A stretch of 64,000 nucleotides of DNA from Bemisia tabaci (GCF_918797505.1 NC_092793.1:65405660-65469659); one strand, 5' to 3'. Positions 31,836-45,441 are shown, numbered from the stretch's first letter. Notes: generated by a model not told the origin, from the letters alone. Program-made: numbers and translations.

Positions 31836-32075
31836 TCCGCCAAAGTATCACAAGCGCCAAGCGACATTTCAAAATTTCCGCCGCCATTTTATTTTTTTAC
31901 AGAGAAATTGTTCAACGAAGCTGTCCAAAAATTTCACTGACTTTACTTTGGGCTACCGATAAAGTTCAGTGAAATTTTCATACGGATTCAAACAACAATT
32001 TCTCAGTAAATAAATAAAATGGCGGCGGTAATTTTGAAACGTTGCACGACGGTTGTGATACTTCGGCCGGAAGGT
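31836..32075. mobile_element. MITE / foldback element with GCCGCCATTTTA arms
   Basis: About 240 bp. Left arm has AAGTATCACAAGCG and CCGCCGCCATTTTATT; right arm has AATAAAATGGCGGCGG and TTGTGATACTTCGG, inverted. The arms cover nearly the whole element. Confidence 0.85.
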
Positions 32076-32529
32076 TACGAAATAGAGGACAGCACTGACG
32101 ACTGACGTGATACCGATGAAAGCAGTATTCCCCAAGTTTTCCTGATCGATTTCCTTTAAAACATAGGCGGATCAAAGGGGGGGGGGGGTTGCGGGCACTC
32201 TTATTATTCATGACGATATTAACCAAAACTACATATTAGATGTTTAAAATACCGACACCCCCCTCCCCGCCGGTGGATGGGGCTCAGAAAAAATTTGCCC
32301 CCTCTCCCCCCCCCCCGTTTGAGGTGTCTGGATCGCCTACGCTATAAAGTCCTAGTAATTCAATTTTTATGAACAGACTTAACCACTACAAACAATAAGA
32401 TTCGTCTCATGCGAGAAAAAAAAATCCAGAGTCATGAAGAAGTAGTAAATTTGGATATTGACGTCATTTCAGACCAAAATAAACCCAGAAATTCCACATT
32501 ATTCTGTGAGAAAGCTGTATAGTTACTGC

Positions 32530-33185
32530 CAGACCCGCCACATCCCATCTCGGGCCCTGGTACCAATTTTCTGGCCCGGGCCCCTAGCACGGGGGGGGCC
32601 TCCCCCGGGAAATTTTTGAAATTTTAAATCTATTTGGACGCATTATGAAGCTCTTATGATGGAGATTTTCCATCAATTTCTGCAGAATAATTACGCCTTT
32701 TTGTTTACTTTCAGCACCAAAAACTTTCGAATTGTTGCATTCAAAACATCTATAAATTTTTTTTTGAGGGGGCAGATGATAATTTTCAATTCTGTGGGGA
32801 GCCGGGCCCCCCTGGACTCCCCTTTCGTACGTCTATGGCAAGGAATTTAAGCCATTGAAGTCGAGGATGCCCAGAAAGGAGCCTCTTAGCATCCGACAAC
32901 GGAAGAAAATGAAACTCGCAGTTACTAAAAATATCATTCTACATATACTCAAAATCTTGAAAATCTCTAAAAAAGTAAGAAAAATTTTATAGTGCCCTAG
33001 CGTGTTTTTGAAACTTTATTCACCTTTTGCGGAATTTTTAGGGTAATTTTTTCACTTTTTCCTACGAGACAAGGGTTACACATGAATTCGTAGTGGTTTG
33101 TCACCTGCGTCACGGGCCCCTCCAGGGCCCGGGCCCCGGTACCAAGGACCCAGTATCCCCCCCCCCCCCCCTTGTGGCGGGCCTG
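32530..33185 (-). mobile_element. hAT-like non-autonomous element with exact 8-bp target duplication
   Basis: 656 bp, ends CAGACCCGCCACA and GTGGCGGGCCTG. GTTACTGC is found immediately on both sides (32522..32529 and 33186..33193). The interior matches 3241..3946 in the opposite direction. A C-run of about 14 lies at 33158..33171. Confidence 0.93.
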
Positions 33186-33193
33186 GTTACTGC

Positions 33194-34518
33194 TACCCTC
33201 TCCTGCCAATTTCTAACCGTCAAATTGTGCATATTACTTGTGCGAACCGTAACCACGCAAACATGCGGTAAATAACATACTGCTATCTTGTTCTCTTACG
33301 GTTTGGTCAAATAATAAAATGTTTGAAGGCCCAATAATGAAAAGGCACATGGATCATTGTATTGGCCAGTTTCGAAAAAAATCAGGCCCAAGTCCCTTTT
33401 GAAATTGGACTTCATTCGAAATTTTTGATTAAGTTGATACGATGGAGAGACATACAGGTAGAGACTGTAGATTCCTTCTAAAAAAAGTTCTGGAAATCAA
33501 TATATTGATTCTGTAATAAGTGAAATATTAAGCATTAGGCTCCATGGTCTACCTCTGGAAACGCCACGTATTCGAGGCCTTTTGTCATACTTAGGAGAGT
33601 CCCAATTTATAGCCTATTTGAGTGAATGTATATAAAGCTCAACACAACACATAACAAGGCGTTGAGATGCGCCAACTTTTATTATTAGCCGGAAGCCGGT
33701 ACGTCTGGTCGAGTCTTTTACTACTCACCCATTTCATTTGCAGCCGCGCTTTTGGTATCATAGAATATTGAAGGCTTTCTATGGTCTTTCGTCGATTCAA
33801 AGGAAGCTTATTACCGTCATAAGCGGTTTATCTAATCAAGTAAAAGGATTGTACATCGGCTTGACTAAAAACAACTAAAAACCAAAAATGTGAACTCACC
33901 GTAATTACATTCAATGTTCATATTAATATAATTTATTTGTTGAAGTCTGCCCATAAATAAGAGGAAATTACAGTAGAGGTCTTGCTCTGAATCGGAAATG
34001 GCACAAATTCCAAAACTCTCGTTTCTTTTAATCTAGAGTGTGCCGCAAGTTAAGTTTCCCCGAATAGCACTTAGGTTGATCAGTAAACTTTTCAAAGAAA
34101 AACTTGGAAGTTACACCGAGGATGACGCACATTTTATCCGAAACAAATGACTTGACTTCTTGAATGTGGCGAATATGCCACTATAAGTCGAATCTTCTTC
34201 TCCATATTCAGTTTACATCGAATATAAAGCAAGTGAGCATGAACATTTTTCCATTCCAGATACTTCATGACGATCCATTTTGAAATAATTCATCCTAAAA
34301 TAATTGTTTTAATGATTATTAAAATTTCACGAGATATGTTTAATAGCAACTTTATCGTTAACAATTTTATCCTAGTTAGGAAATGAGTTCTAAATAATTA
34401 GAATCTAAAATCAAGAATGTTTAAGTTATAAAATTTCATTCGAGTTCCAAAAACACATCTAGACGAGTTTTTAAAGAGATGAAACTCATGTTTTGTAATT
34501 AAGAGAGAAAAGAAATAC
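33194..34518. other. Non-coding stretch
   Basis: No gene or bounded element recognised. Confidence 0.35.
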
Positions 34519-34826
34519 ATTTCGACGGTGAAACTCTCAAAGTACGAACCTCGTTGGCGGTGTTCTAAAATCTCCACTCCTATTTTGTTTCCTCAAAGGA
34601 GAAGAAATCAATATAATTTTTTGAGATTTTTACATAATTTTCCTTGCACGAAGAAGAAAAATCTCGACAGTTTTTAAAAATTGCCGCCGTTAAGAGCAAG
34701 AAAAAGAATAGAAGAATTTTTTTTTCTTTTTTTTTCCAAAAAAAAAAAAAAAAAAAAAATGAGGTATGGCGGGAAGTCTGCAATGTTTCAAACTTAACAG
34801 ATGGTTTGGAAGTTTCACCGTCGATT
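34519..34826. mobile_element. MITE with TCGACGGTGAAA termini
   Basis: Left TTTCGACGGTGAAACT and right AGTTTCACCGTCGATT are inverted. It resembles 49530..49790 in its ends and in subterminal words. An A-run interrupts the interior at about 34738..34759. Confidence 0.75.
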
Positions 34827-34965
34827 TAAACTTGCTCTTTTGTTGACGTCTATCGAAATTAAGTAATCAAAACAATCACGCTATTCCAGCTGTCGATTAA
34901 GATTGTAAATCAGGTATTTTTTTCGACAAAAACTGTGCACCAACAAAGAGATGTATTTACGAGAG

Positions 34966-35221
34966 TGCTGCCGTGCTAAGGAAGAACGCCGTATGAACAT
35001 TCGAGAGTTGCCAAATTTCGTTTGATAAGACATGTATTTTTGACAACGTTCAGGCATATTTTTCCTTGAAATTTTCAGATATTTTAGATGAAATTGCGTA
35101 CAAAAATGTCTGATAATTTTAGACAATAATATTCACAATTTTCCCAGTAAATTCGGTTTTAATCGGAGGAAACTTGGCAACGTCTGAAAGTTCATACGGC
35201 GTTCTTCCTTAGAACAGCAGT
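34966..35221. mobile_element. MITE, AAGAACGCCGTATGAAC family
   Basis: Left TGCCGTGCTAAGGAAGAACG and right CGTTCTTCCTTAGAACAGCA; subterminal GTTGCCAAATTTC is mirrored by GAAACTTGGCAAC. Confidence 0.85.
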
Positions 35222-36949
35222 GTGGGAGGAGAACAGGAATGGGAATCATTCGTGCGAGGGCGAGGGGGGAGGGGGTCCACAACAAACGACATATTGTGAT
35301 AGGTGTGCAGTGTGTATTGACCCTTTGACTGGAGTCATGGAGTGTAAACTGTAGTAGGATAGTAGAGAGGTCTGTTCCGTCGGCCGATCCTGATGGCAGA
35401 TTGAAGATGCTCGTTTTGTCTTTCCGCCGCCAGGGGCCGTTGCCCGCGTTCCGGAGCGCCACTTAATCGCTTTTGTCGCTTCCCGGTCAAACATCCAGAT
35501 TAGTTATCACAAACGCTGCGCCCGTCGTCACGTGTCTCAGGGTCCCGGGTTCGAATCTCGACCGGCGCGCGAATTCGTGATTCGTAGCTGAGATCCTATC
35601 AGCGGGAGTCAGGATTTTCAATCAGATGGCATTGAAAAGTCTCGCTTTTGAAAATAGTTAGCTGTCATCAGTTCGCTTCCCTGGAAAGCAAGTGCATTGA
35701 AAATTATATTATCAATTAACCACGATAAAAATTACATTTGCCTCGGTTTTTAGATCCGTTTTGAGACTCTTTTACTTTCGATAATTTACTGACGGAGGGT
35801 CGCATGTTAAACCTTATTTCAAATTATAACTCAAATCCTTCTTTTTTTCTTTTTTTTAAAAAAAAAAAAAAAATCCATCAAATTTTACAGAAACATTTTA
35901 CTTTGACTTTATATATGATAGTGCCAATCTGCAAAATCAGTGTCTTCAGAAAAGATAGTCTTTCAAATTTTAAGTGTCAGTTATTTAGTAACTCTCCGGA
36001 GTTCCTCTTTATTTGCCATTTTTATTGTTTATCTGGATTACATTAAAAAATTACTTTTGCAAGGTGAGATACTAGAAGATAACGGGTGGCATGATTGGCT
36101 CTCTATTTGAACTCTGACTCAACCTTCAGTAATTGATCTCCAAACCTGGTCTAAATCCCAAATTGTTCGTAACCTAACATTTTCTTTTTCACTAGAAACG
36201 ATCGCGTTAACTGTCTCGAAATTGATTTTTATTCATAATTATAGCAAATGGTCCAATAAGAATACAGTTTGACAGACCACAGATGCTTAAAAGTAAATGT
36301 AAGAGGTCATTTTTCCTTACTATTTTTAAGTTTTGAGATTTTTAACCCAAATCCGACCGCGTTGGTCCTCAATTACTTAAGAGTTTTTTGAGTCTATCAC
36401 CGAGATTGATCCCCGCAAGTCTCTTGTCGAAATTCTAGCAATATCTAGGTCCTGACGTTAAATTTTTACACCACCTCAAATACGAGGGTAAGGCAGACTC
36501 AAGAAAATCCGAGCTCATGAGCAGTGTGCGAACATTAACTTTTTTAAACGTGACATGAACAGTAGCTTCCGTGTTTTCCGGCGGAAAATTTTGCGCGCTT
36601 AAAGATGCCGTGGTTTGCAAAACTCTCAAAAGTGTCGAGCCTAGTGGTATGGTACCTCGGCCGAGGAATCGGTAAAGACAAGGGTTTTCGTTTTTAAAGT
36701 CAAAGACGAGGCTTCATGTTATTCCAAAGTTTGGTGCGGTTTTGGAAGGAAGTGTAAAACGGTTGGTGAAAGATTCATCATGAGTCGGTCAATGTATCTC
36801 CGTTTATTCACAGTCGCTGGAGTGTAAATCAAGCAAACGATGCGAGCGGACACGCGTTGGCTATTCGGGTAAGGATAGTTATTGCCTCCATGTCTTTTTC
36901 CTCTAATTGGTAAAATTATTCAACAGTTAGATCCACCGATATGAGCGTA

Positions 36950-37375
36950 CGAAGAGGAGGTCCAGGATGCCCCCCTAGAAATGAAAACCGTATCGGCTGC
37001 CCCCCAGAAATTCTGGATGGTGGAAAAAAAATCCTCTTCAAGGATGATTATCTCTTTTGATGTTTAGGGTCTGAAATGAAAACACCGTTCATTCAGTTGG
37101 TATTCTCTAAAATTTTCATCGTGTAAGCCTCAAAAAGCGTTCAAATAGAATTTAAATTTAAAACAATTCCCGGATCTATTGAATGCAACAATTCGAAAGT
37201 ATTCTTTGCTGAAAGTAAACAAATTACCGTAATTTTTCCACAGTAATTGATGGAAAATCTGCGTCACAGAACCCACAACATGCGTCCAAATATATTTAAA
37301 ATTTCGAGAATTTTCCGGGGGAGGCGGAGGCCTCCCCTAGAAAAATGACTTTCGTATGCCTATATTTCCACCGGA
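36950..37375. mobile_element. Fragment related to the 32530..33185 hAT-like family
   Basis: Shares the words AATGCAACAATTCGAAAG and TTGATGGAAAAT with the family but lacks both CAG-type termini. Degraded. Confidence 0.5.
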
Positions 37376-38073
37376 AAGGGAATAGTTCATTGTATCAAAA
37401 TATCATATCAATTTTGTTAATTAACCTACTGAATAGGTCGGAAACTAATAAATAGACATTTATCATCTGATGATTACACGGACCCTTTTGGATGATTCAT
37501 TTTGAAACTTTCTATAAATATTCCATAGGTTTTGAGGAGTAAACTCATGACATTTCAAGTCAGATTGTTTTCTAGCTTTTTGTAAAAAAGAAATAGAAAT
37601 ACTCGTAAAAATAAAAGAAAAAGCAGCTGAAGAGAAAAATAAGAAATTTTTCAGGTAGTTGAGTTGTTTGTGATTCTGATTAAGCGCGACAATTTCTTAA
37701 ATGAGCAGGGGTGCCGCGCCGCGCCGTTGCTATCTATCGTACGGAGCGGTTCGTAGATCTTCGATTCTTTAAATATGTTTTGAGAATGCTCCAGAAAGCG
37801 AAGCGCAATATTTCACTACGAATACTCACTGAGTATGATGAAAATGAAAATTTTAAGAATAACTGATTTTCAATTCTCTTGGAATAATCTGAATAGAATA
37901 TTTTACGGTACCTATATCCAGTGAATATTTTCAGAATATTCTATTAAAAAATATACAAAGTAGATTTTTCAATGTTCACGTTATATCACTTACATGTACG
38001 GTAAACTACCTACTGCCCATGCTTATCACTTTCCAAATTGTTCATTTCTTTAATACATAAATTTGAAGCTACC

Positions 38074-38969
38074 CAGGGCCGGATTAAGGGGGTGGCCACA
38101 TGGGCCGCGGGCCGCGGATCATGGCGGCAAATATAAGGGGCGGCAAAAAATTGCAGTTTTTTTAAGTGTAGGTATAAAACAAAATCAGATTTATAAAAAA
38201 AATACAAACGTGAGAAGGCGACAAAATCCTGAGAGTATAGTAATTTCTAATTTTGTCGTCTCTTAGTGGTGCAAGAGACAGCACCTTTAATTAGTCGAGT
38301 TAAGAGAGAAACCAAACTCGCAATTTGGCCTGGAACGACCGACTTAGAGAGAAATGATGACGAGGACTCGAGATGAAAAGGAGAAGCCCTGGACGCGGCG
38401 ATTGGCATGTAACACATATTGGCGCCCACAAGGCTGCACGAATACTTCACGCATTGCATCAAACACAGTGCGGTCATTGCGGTCAGCGTGAAACGCATAG
38501 CGCCTACAAGACTGCGTGAATACTTCACGCATTGCGTCCAACACAATGCGTTCAGCAGCGGTCGGCGTGAAACGCATAGCGCCTACAAGACTGTCGGAAT
38601 ACTTCACGCATTGCGCCAAACGCGGTGCGGTTTGCGCGGCGCGGCGGCGGAAGTTAAAATCATTGAACAACATTTATGTTTGTTCTTTCATAATTTTTTT
38701 GTTCATTTCTTATGAATAGAAGGCCTTGTCCACACAGAGATAGGTTTACGAAACTTAACTTTTACGCCAAGTTCTGTGAACTTGTGGCTAGTTCTGCTAG
38801 TGGTGTTGACAGGGTTTTCCCAAAAAATGTGTTCAACACGAGTAAATGCGTCTTATGCACCCCTTGCCCGCTGGCACGTTCACTTGATGGTTTTTATTGA
38901 GTTTCAAAACGAATGAGAAGGGGGCGGCAAAATACAGGCGGCCAATGGGCGGCAAGTAGGTGAATCCGA
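38074..38969 (+). mobile_element. hAT-like non-autonomous element with internal direct repeats, copy 2
   Basis: Starts CAGGGCCGGATTAAG. The right terminus is cut short at ATCCGA, yet flanking AAGCTACC (38066..38073) and CAGCTACC (38970..38977) agree at 7 of 8, so the last few bases were lost after insertion. Internal units start at 38422, 38500 and 38579. Non-coding. Confidence 0.8.
38422..38650. repeat. Internal direct repeats of the hAT-like element, copy 2
   Basis: Three units with starts 78 and 79 bases apart; the extra 9-10 bases over the 69-bp unit are short insertions in the spacer. Confidence 0.85.
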
Positions 38970-39978
38970 CAGCTACCGCACCTCTAAATTGATTTTGATA
39001 AGCACGCCTTTAAATAATAGTAACACTTCCTAGAATGATGACATTTCAAAATCCCGCTTGAAACTTCTCCGTCCGTTTATATTTGTTTAAACGCTTTTAA
39101 TGGATGTTAAAATATTGACATCCCTCTAACTTGCGGCATCGACATTCTCAACGAAAAATTATCACAGGTACAAAAGCTGTGAAGAAAGTCTTAAATATTC
39201 AGATCTGAGATCAATCTTGCCTCCTCAAGAGTGAACAGGTGCAACTTAGGGGGTATATGAATCAGCGCAGCTATGTATATACTTAGCGACCAGATTGACT
39301 GCACGAGTGCCAAAATTTGACGAAAAAACAAGACTAAAATAAGGGGGGTCGCTGAGAGTTCATTTTTTATCGCTTTCCAGTTTATTAATTGGCTGTAAAA
39401 TGGGATGGAACGAAAACACCAATCTAACGAGGTGCGATACGGAATCTCCGCATCGAATTTAGGTCGGTCGATCTCCGAGCAACGAGGTTCGCATTAATCA
39501 GTGAGTAAAAATATCGAAAATCGAATATCGCTGTAAAGACGATATTTTCGGACGGTGTTCATTTCTGCCGCGTTGAAAGCAATAAATCATGATCGGGGCC
39601 CACTTCAAATTTTGACCGATATTTGTCGCTGTCCGTCAGCGAGCGTTTCTCTTGTTTGAATAACTCTCATTTGATCCGCCCCCGCTTGCCGCGACCGCGA
39701 GGAATTTACCAGTATCTGTCGACAGATGTATCACACCGCGACCGCGCTATACAATCCATTCTTACACGTAGCCTCATTATCACCTCTACAACACCAAGGA
39801 TCTCTTATCGTAAACTTAGATATTCATTTAAGAAGATGGAAAGTCGGGTAGCGGGTTGGGGGACAGGGTCTAGGGGGAGAAGTTGAGGGGGCGAGGATGA
39901 AGGGGTGAAAGATGAAGGAGGTGAGAGAAATGTTGCATTAATTTCATGGTCATGTCTTAAGGAGTAAAGAGGCAGAGA

Positions 39979-40250
39979 ATTAAAACATGGGTAAACAAGG
40001 CTAAAACATTAAAAACACTAAAAGGCAGGACGTTTCGAGCTGTTACCAGCTCATTTTCAGCTGCAAAAAAACACAAAAAACAAATAAAAAAAGTGGTTTC
40101 ATGATAATGGCTGGGGTCAGGTCGCCTTTCAATTTCTCATTTGATTTTTGTGTTTTTTTCTGCAGCTGAAAATGAGCTGGTAACAGCTAGAAACGTCCTG
40201 ACTTCTAGTGTTTCTAATGTTTTAGCCTTGTTTACCCATGTTTTAATTTT
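39979..40250. repeat. Foldback repeat with hammerhead-like stems
   Basis: The ends ATTAAAACATGGGTAAACAA and TTGTTTACCCATGTTTTAAT are inverted. Near the middle of each arm is GCTGAAAATGAGCTGGTAAC followed by a GAAACGTCCTG, an inner hairpin plus a GAAA that recalls a hammerhead ribozyme core (minus strand at about 40027..40063, plus strand at 40163..40200). Confidence 0.75.
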
Positions 40251-40311
40251 CTCCTTCTTTATTCGTGTATTCGGGCTATGTTTTTGTGCTATATCGTTAT
40301 CTTAAGGAGTA

Positions 40312-40549
40312 CACTGCCGGAAAAGGAAGTCTCTTACATCCAGAGTCCAGAGTCTCCGAAAATTTGACCAGTAAAAATACTCTTCATTCAATTGGATTTC
40401 CCTTTAAATCGAGATAAACAGAAAGCGATACCTGTTCATGAAAGAGGATTTCCATTTGATTTAAGCATCAACCCGATCGAATTAAGAGTATTTTTTCTTG
40501 TCAGATTTTTAAGAGTCTGGACTCTAGATCAAAGACACTTTTTCCAGTG
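40312..40549. mobile_element. Tc1/mariner-like MITE
   Basis: 238 bp between two TA dinucleotides (40310..40311 and 40550..40551). The termini CACTGCCGGAAAAGG and TTTTTCCAGTG are inverted, with arms of about 95 bp that share CAGAGTCCAGAGTCT and AATACTCTT words. Non-coding. Confidence 0.82.
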
Positions 40550-40551
40550 TA

Positions 40552-43500
40552 ACATTAAACGTTTCCATAAAGAACTATTTACATTAAAGTCCTCATGTGA
40601 GGGTACCTTGATTACAACTTAGAGAACTTTTAACGAGCCTTGGAGTTGATTTTGACGAAACCAGTGTTATCATCGTGATTCTTGAATATGAATATTATTG
40701 GTTAAGTCGAATACTCCGCAGCTCTAGGAGCTCCACTTTAAACTACGTCACATTGCCTAGGTAATGATAAGTAATTAAGTCATGTTGGATCTAAAATTGG
40801 CTTCGCTGAGCTCACCATCTAATCTGGCGAGGTAGTTTTAGACTGTCAAACTTAGAAAACACGTAGCAAATGGCGATTTGTCGAAATAATTCAAGCAGTA
40901 GCTTTGAGATCACTCCGCAGTTTGTGTGCTCTCAGGGAAAAAAATTCAAGTAATGATCTATACCAATATGAAAATAAAAACAAGCAGTGAACTCCAACAC
41001 AATGTGTTGATAAGGCGCGTCATTAACTCGCACATATCAACCCCTTTAGTTTTCATTTACAGAGATTTCAAAAAAGGCAAGCAGCACAACAAGAGAATTC
41101 ACGATCCAACAGTGCAAGGTCAACGACGCACCTTGACGAGACCGTGTATTGTGAATCTAGAAAGCTATTCGAACAAATTTAAGTTTTTTGATCTGCCTCA
41201 AGCAAAATCTTATCAGATTCTTGAAGAAAAGTGCTACGGAAAAATTTAAGCGAAGAAAGGAAAAATTCTGTCGAACTCCTAGAAGATAAAGTCGATTTAA
41301 AGGTATTTTGGGGCTAAAATACCCAAATCACCGGTATTATAAATCCCGTTATATTATTGAAAAGAGATTTACTCGATATAAATGCAATTGTATTAAATAT
41401 GTCTTGATTTTTTTATTTGAAACGTCATTTCATGCAAAGAAGCTTAACCATGTCCATGCTTTATTCATTCATGAATTGAAAGTAAGCAATCCACATCCCG
41501 AAAATCTACAGATTTGCCGTTAAAAATTGCAGAAACTTGATATACCAGGTCGATGTACCCACTCTTTGAATTTACCAATTGATTTAGTGAGTGCACGTAT
41601 GTGAAAGTCAAAATGCTATATAGTCATTTTGGGTGCATTCATTTTTCATGAAACAATTGTAAGTAATTTCAATCCCGAAAAACCATACATTTTCCGTATA
41701 AAATCGAAAAAATCAAAATATGTCGACTCCCTGACGTGAAAATTAAATTCTACGTGTGAAAATACTTATGTATCGATATGCTGAACAGAATGCCCGCCTC
41801 TCCTCGTAATTTACAAACCGTTCCTATACTCATCTCAAAAATTTTCTCAGAGCTTTGTGTTATTATCGGCTTCCATTTAAACCCCGGTTTGATGGCCGAT
41901 TCGGCTGCCCAAAAAGCAAGCCATTTTTGAAGGGCTCTATGAGAAATTCGTGATATTATCAGCTCTCAGGAAATCACCCTATGGGTAAAATTGCTGGTAT
42001 AAATTTTCGAGAGCTTAAAATAATCGTATTCAAGAAACTAAGGCATTAAACTATGGAGTCAATTTCGTTTTAATAATGTAACGGGATTTACTTGTCTTCA
42101 GGTCAAAACTCATACAAGGAAGCCCCTTGCAAGAGGCTAATTTTTTGTAATTTCACTCAATTTTTTCTCCTTTTTATAATTGAATTGCTTGTCACATTCT
42201 GAGGTCAATCATATTAAATTGTAATTTATACATTTCTTTTTTTCCCCCTTCATTTTATTTTTTGTTTGGAGAACTTTTGTTGATTTCTTCGGATTTCGAA
42301 TACTGTAACTTCTCTTCTATTTGGCCGATTTTTATGAATGAGACCTCTTTTAATTCGTGTTTCAACGGAGAGTAAGGAAAAAATTGCTAAAAACTCGCGA
42401 AACAATTTTTTTTGAAAATTGGGCGAATCCTAGCGTGACGGTGAAATGGTTAATGAAGCGTAAGTAATTGGGCGAGGGGCTGAGGATCCCGGCCTAGCTT
42501 GGCGACCGTCATTAGCTATTGTTCTTAGAGACGCCGACGCAGTGATCAGGAGCGTGGGAAAGAGAGGGGTAAGTGGATTCCTGTATGAGCCACGTTTAGC
42601 TAATGGTCTAATGAGTCTCGAGGCTCATCACAGATTGCACTTACACAGATTGCACTGTATTTCTTAGTTTTAATAAGAAATAAAATATAATTCTGTAAAA
42701 TTAGTAAATAAATACCAAGACATTTATTCAGAATGTCAAAGACTTTTTTTTTTTATTGGTATTTTAACAACAATCTACAATATATGTATTCAGTTGACTT
42801 TGGATAGGACGCCTCACAAAGACTGACTGAAAACTTTTTATTAACCTCATATGATAAAAATATTATTATCAGCTGACACTGACATTGTTGTCAGATGAAC
42901 AGCTTTATCAGAGCACGGGTACCAACTTTTGAAAAGTATAACAGAGGTTTGGAGATCTGTCAAAGCAACGTTTTGAACAAAACGGAGGAGTTAAATTCTC
43001 ATTCCGAGAGTGCCGACCTGCTCAGCCATCCTCGAATCAGTTCGCTTGATTCTGCTTATATATGCATATTTTAAATCAGCGCGTCGTACTCTTAGGCTTT
43101 TTTTAAGAAAACCAAGTAACGTAGACTCTTGGTATTCACTGCACATAAACTAGAGAGCCCCAGAATGAGAAACAACTTTAAATCATAATTATTGACGGAT
43201 AAATAAACTTTTTACACGCTTTGGAAAATCTCAGAAGTTCGCGGTAGTCACTTTTCGGTAAGGAACTAAGGGACTCGGTTATTGTATCGAGCAGGGTTCG
43301 AAACGATCGCAAAGGCGGTATACTACGTATACGCGCCAAAATTCATCAAAAATCTGACAGCTTTGGTCACCACGAAATCCGTCAACCGAACCTGAAGATA
43401 TAAATAAAGATATTGCGATGAGTCAAAAACATATCACAGTTCCGCAATATCGAGTAGAAAATACCACATTATTTTCTTTTTTTTCTAGAGTCACCCCCGG

Positions 43501-43673
43501 TCTCGTAAACGAGCAATCTCCGGAGGTTGTTTTTACGACCAATCACAGGTCGATTTCTCATAACTACAAACGCTTGCCTAATTTGCTTTTTTTTACGATC
43601 CACAGGCTACCCTCAACATCGATAAGGAACAGATGGCGATGAAACTTCCGTCATTGGTGTAAAACGTCTCTGA
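40552..43673. other. Non-coding stretch
   Basis: About 3 kb without a recognisable exon, RNA gene or bounded element. Open frames near 40926 and 41308 show no known motif. Confidence 0.35.
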
Positions 43674-43932
43674 TGCTTCCGTGCTCGGGGAGAACACTGT
43701 ATGAGCATTCACACGTTGCTAAATTTCTTTCTAAAAAACTAGATTTTCCTAGACAACGCATGTGCATTTTTGGTGAAACACGCGAATTTTCCTGAGACTT
43801 CATTTGCACCTTCATATCTAGTGCCGCTGAACATATCAAGACAAATAATTCATCAAGCTAAAAAATAAATATTTTTCTAGGGGAAGGCAATATAAAATGC
43901 TCATCCTGTGTTTTTTCTTAACACGGTATAGC
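43674..43932. mobile_element. Diverged MITE, AAGAACGCCGTATGAAC family
   Basis: Left CCGTGCTCGGGGAGAACACT and right part GTTTTTTCTTAACACGG are diverged inverted termini; TTGCTAAATTTC matches the family's subterminal word. Confidence 0.6.
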
Positions 43933-45441
43933 AGGGGTGGACTGGCCCAGGGGGCAGTCGCCCCCTAGACTTGCCAAAATAGGTCCTTTTTGGCAAGTTT
44001 TAACATACATGGAGGCTGGAGGGTCTTTTTTTGCTCTCTCTATGAAATGCCACTGGGATATCTTCGAGCCCATTTTGATCATTTGAAACAGTTTCCAGTT
44101 TAACCGCAGTTTTCAACATTTTAGAGATTCTGCAAGTGCCTATGATACGACCCCATGGCTACATATAATTAGGTGTTGATTCGGCACCTCAAACTTTTTG
44201 CCTCTGCAAGAAAAACTAAATTACAAACTTCTATGATACCTACTTCTTATCGGCCAGCAGCCTGATTATTGAACTTTAGTGTTTGTCGGGTAGACATTGA
44301 TGACATAATTTAAATATTTAAAAAAGTTAAAACGGTCTCTTTCAAAAATTATGGATTCAAAAACGTCTCGATCAAAAATGAACTCTAGTACTACGCGTAA
44401 TGTTTTACAGACACTCTGGAGACCCCATTAAAATAATAATGTGTTGATTTTGAGAGTCTTCCAACTTTTGCGAAACCCTCGAAGTGTTTTTCGATGGAGA
44501 CTTAGATATTATAGAATTAGCAATGATCAATAGTCCCAGATTTTTCAGAGGAATATTTCAGAATTATGTAGAGAGTAACACTTCCTAAGCAGAGGTTTAG
44601 CTCTGATCAGAGACAGTTAGAGGTTGGGCATTATGAGCTCTTTCTTACTTCTTGCTCTTGTGGAAATTACTCACCTACTCACGTAAATCTTGGAGCTCAT
44701 AATTTTTAACTAGGCTGCTGTGCGATTTTTCACCCCATCATTAATTCACAGGGCCGCCTATACAGGGACGGGAACCATAAAACTAGTCGTAAAATAAATG
44801 TACCTTTTAAGCATAATTATCTTTGAAAGTTTGTTCCTGGAGAGGGGTAAAAGTTAGGGGTGTGTGTTTCAATATTTTACCAGACGCTCGCTACTCAAAA
44901 GTTGCTTCATAGTTTATGCGCAAGAAATCTTTTTTCCACCTTTGCTTTCTGCACACCTTTTTTTAAAGGTCGCTCTTCGCTCCGAGTGAAACCTACGAAG
45001 GCTTCACAAAAGGAAACTTGTCATAAGCCCGGCAGCGATGAAATAATTATATTCGTGTTTCCTTTGTTGTGAGCGGAATATACTATTGGAGGGTAGGGTG
45101 TACAGAGAGAGCGAATATGGCAGGAATTGAACAACTTGGACAACCAAGTAAAAGGAGGGACATAAAAGACAGCTTTATGCCTTGGAGCATTTGAGTTTCC
45201 TTTTTTTTACGTATTTGCATAAGTTTGTTTGTATTTTGGCTTTCCGGCAGTTTCGTAGTCCGTAACATTTTGCTCCTGGCGTTTCAAGGGTCACACTCAG
45301 AAATGAAAGGGCGATTTGGCAAGTCTTGACATTTATTCGCAATGTGAGGCGTTGGGCAAAATTACCAGCTCCCTCAGAATATTATGACCGTAAACTTAAT
45401 TCAAGATGTGTGCTATCCCTAAAGTACGTAACGCTTCGAGG

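Noticed and set aside
35510..35600. Possible tRNA-derived SINE or tRNA: GGGTTCGAATCTC resembles a B box
   Set aside because: I could not find a matching A box or a cloverleaf at the expected distance, nor a second copy in the window.
40926..41249. 107-residue plus-strand open frame
   Set aside because: No recognisable domain, no flanking splice sites that extend it, and AT-rich surroundings in which frames of this length occur by chance.
43932..44770. Possible hAT element beginning CAGGGGTGGACTGGCCC
   Set aside because: The start looks like a common hAT-type terminus, but no matching inverted right end or 8-bp duplication was found. A similar motif on the minus strand near 49370 has the same problem.
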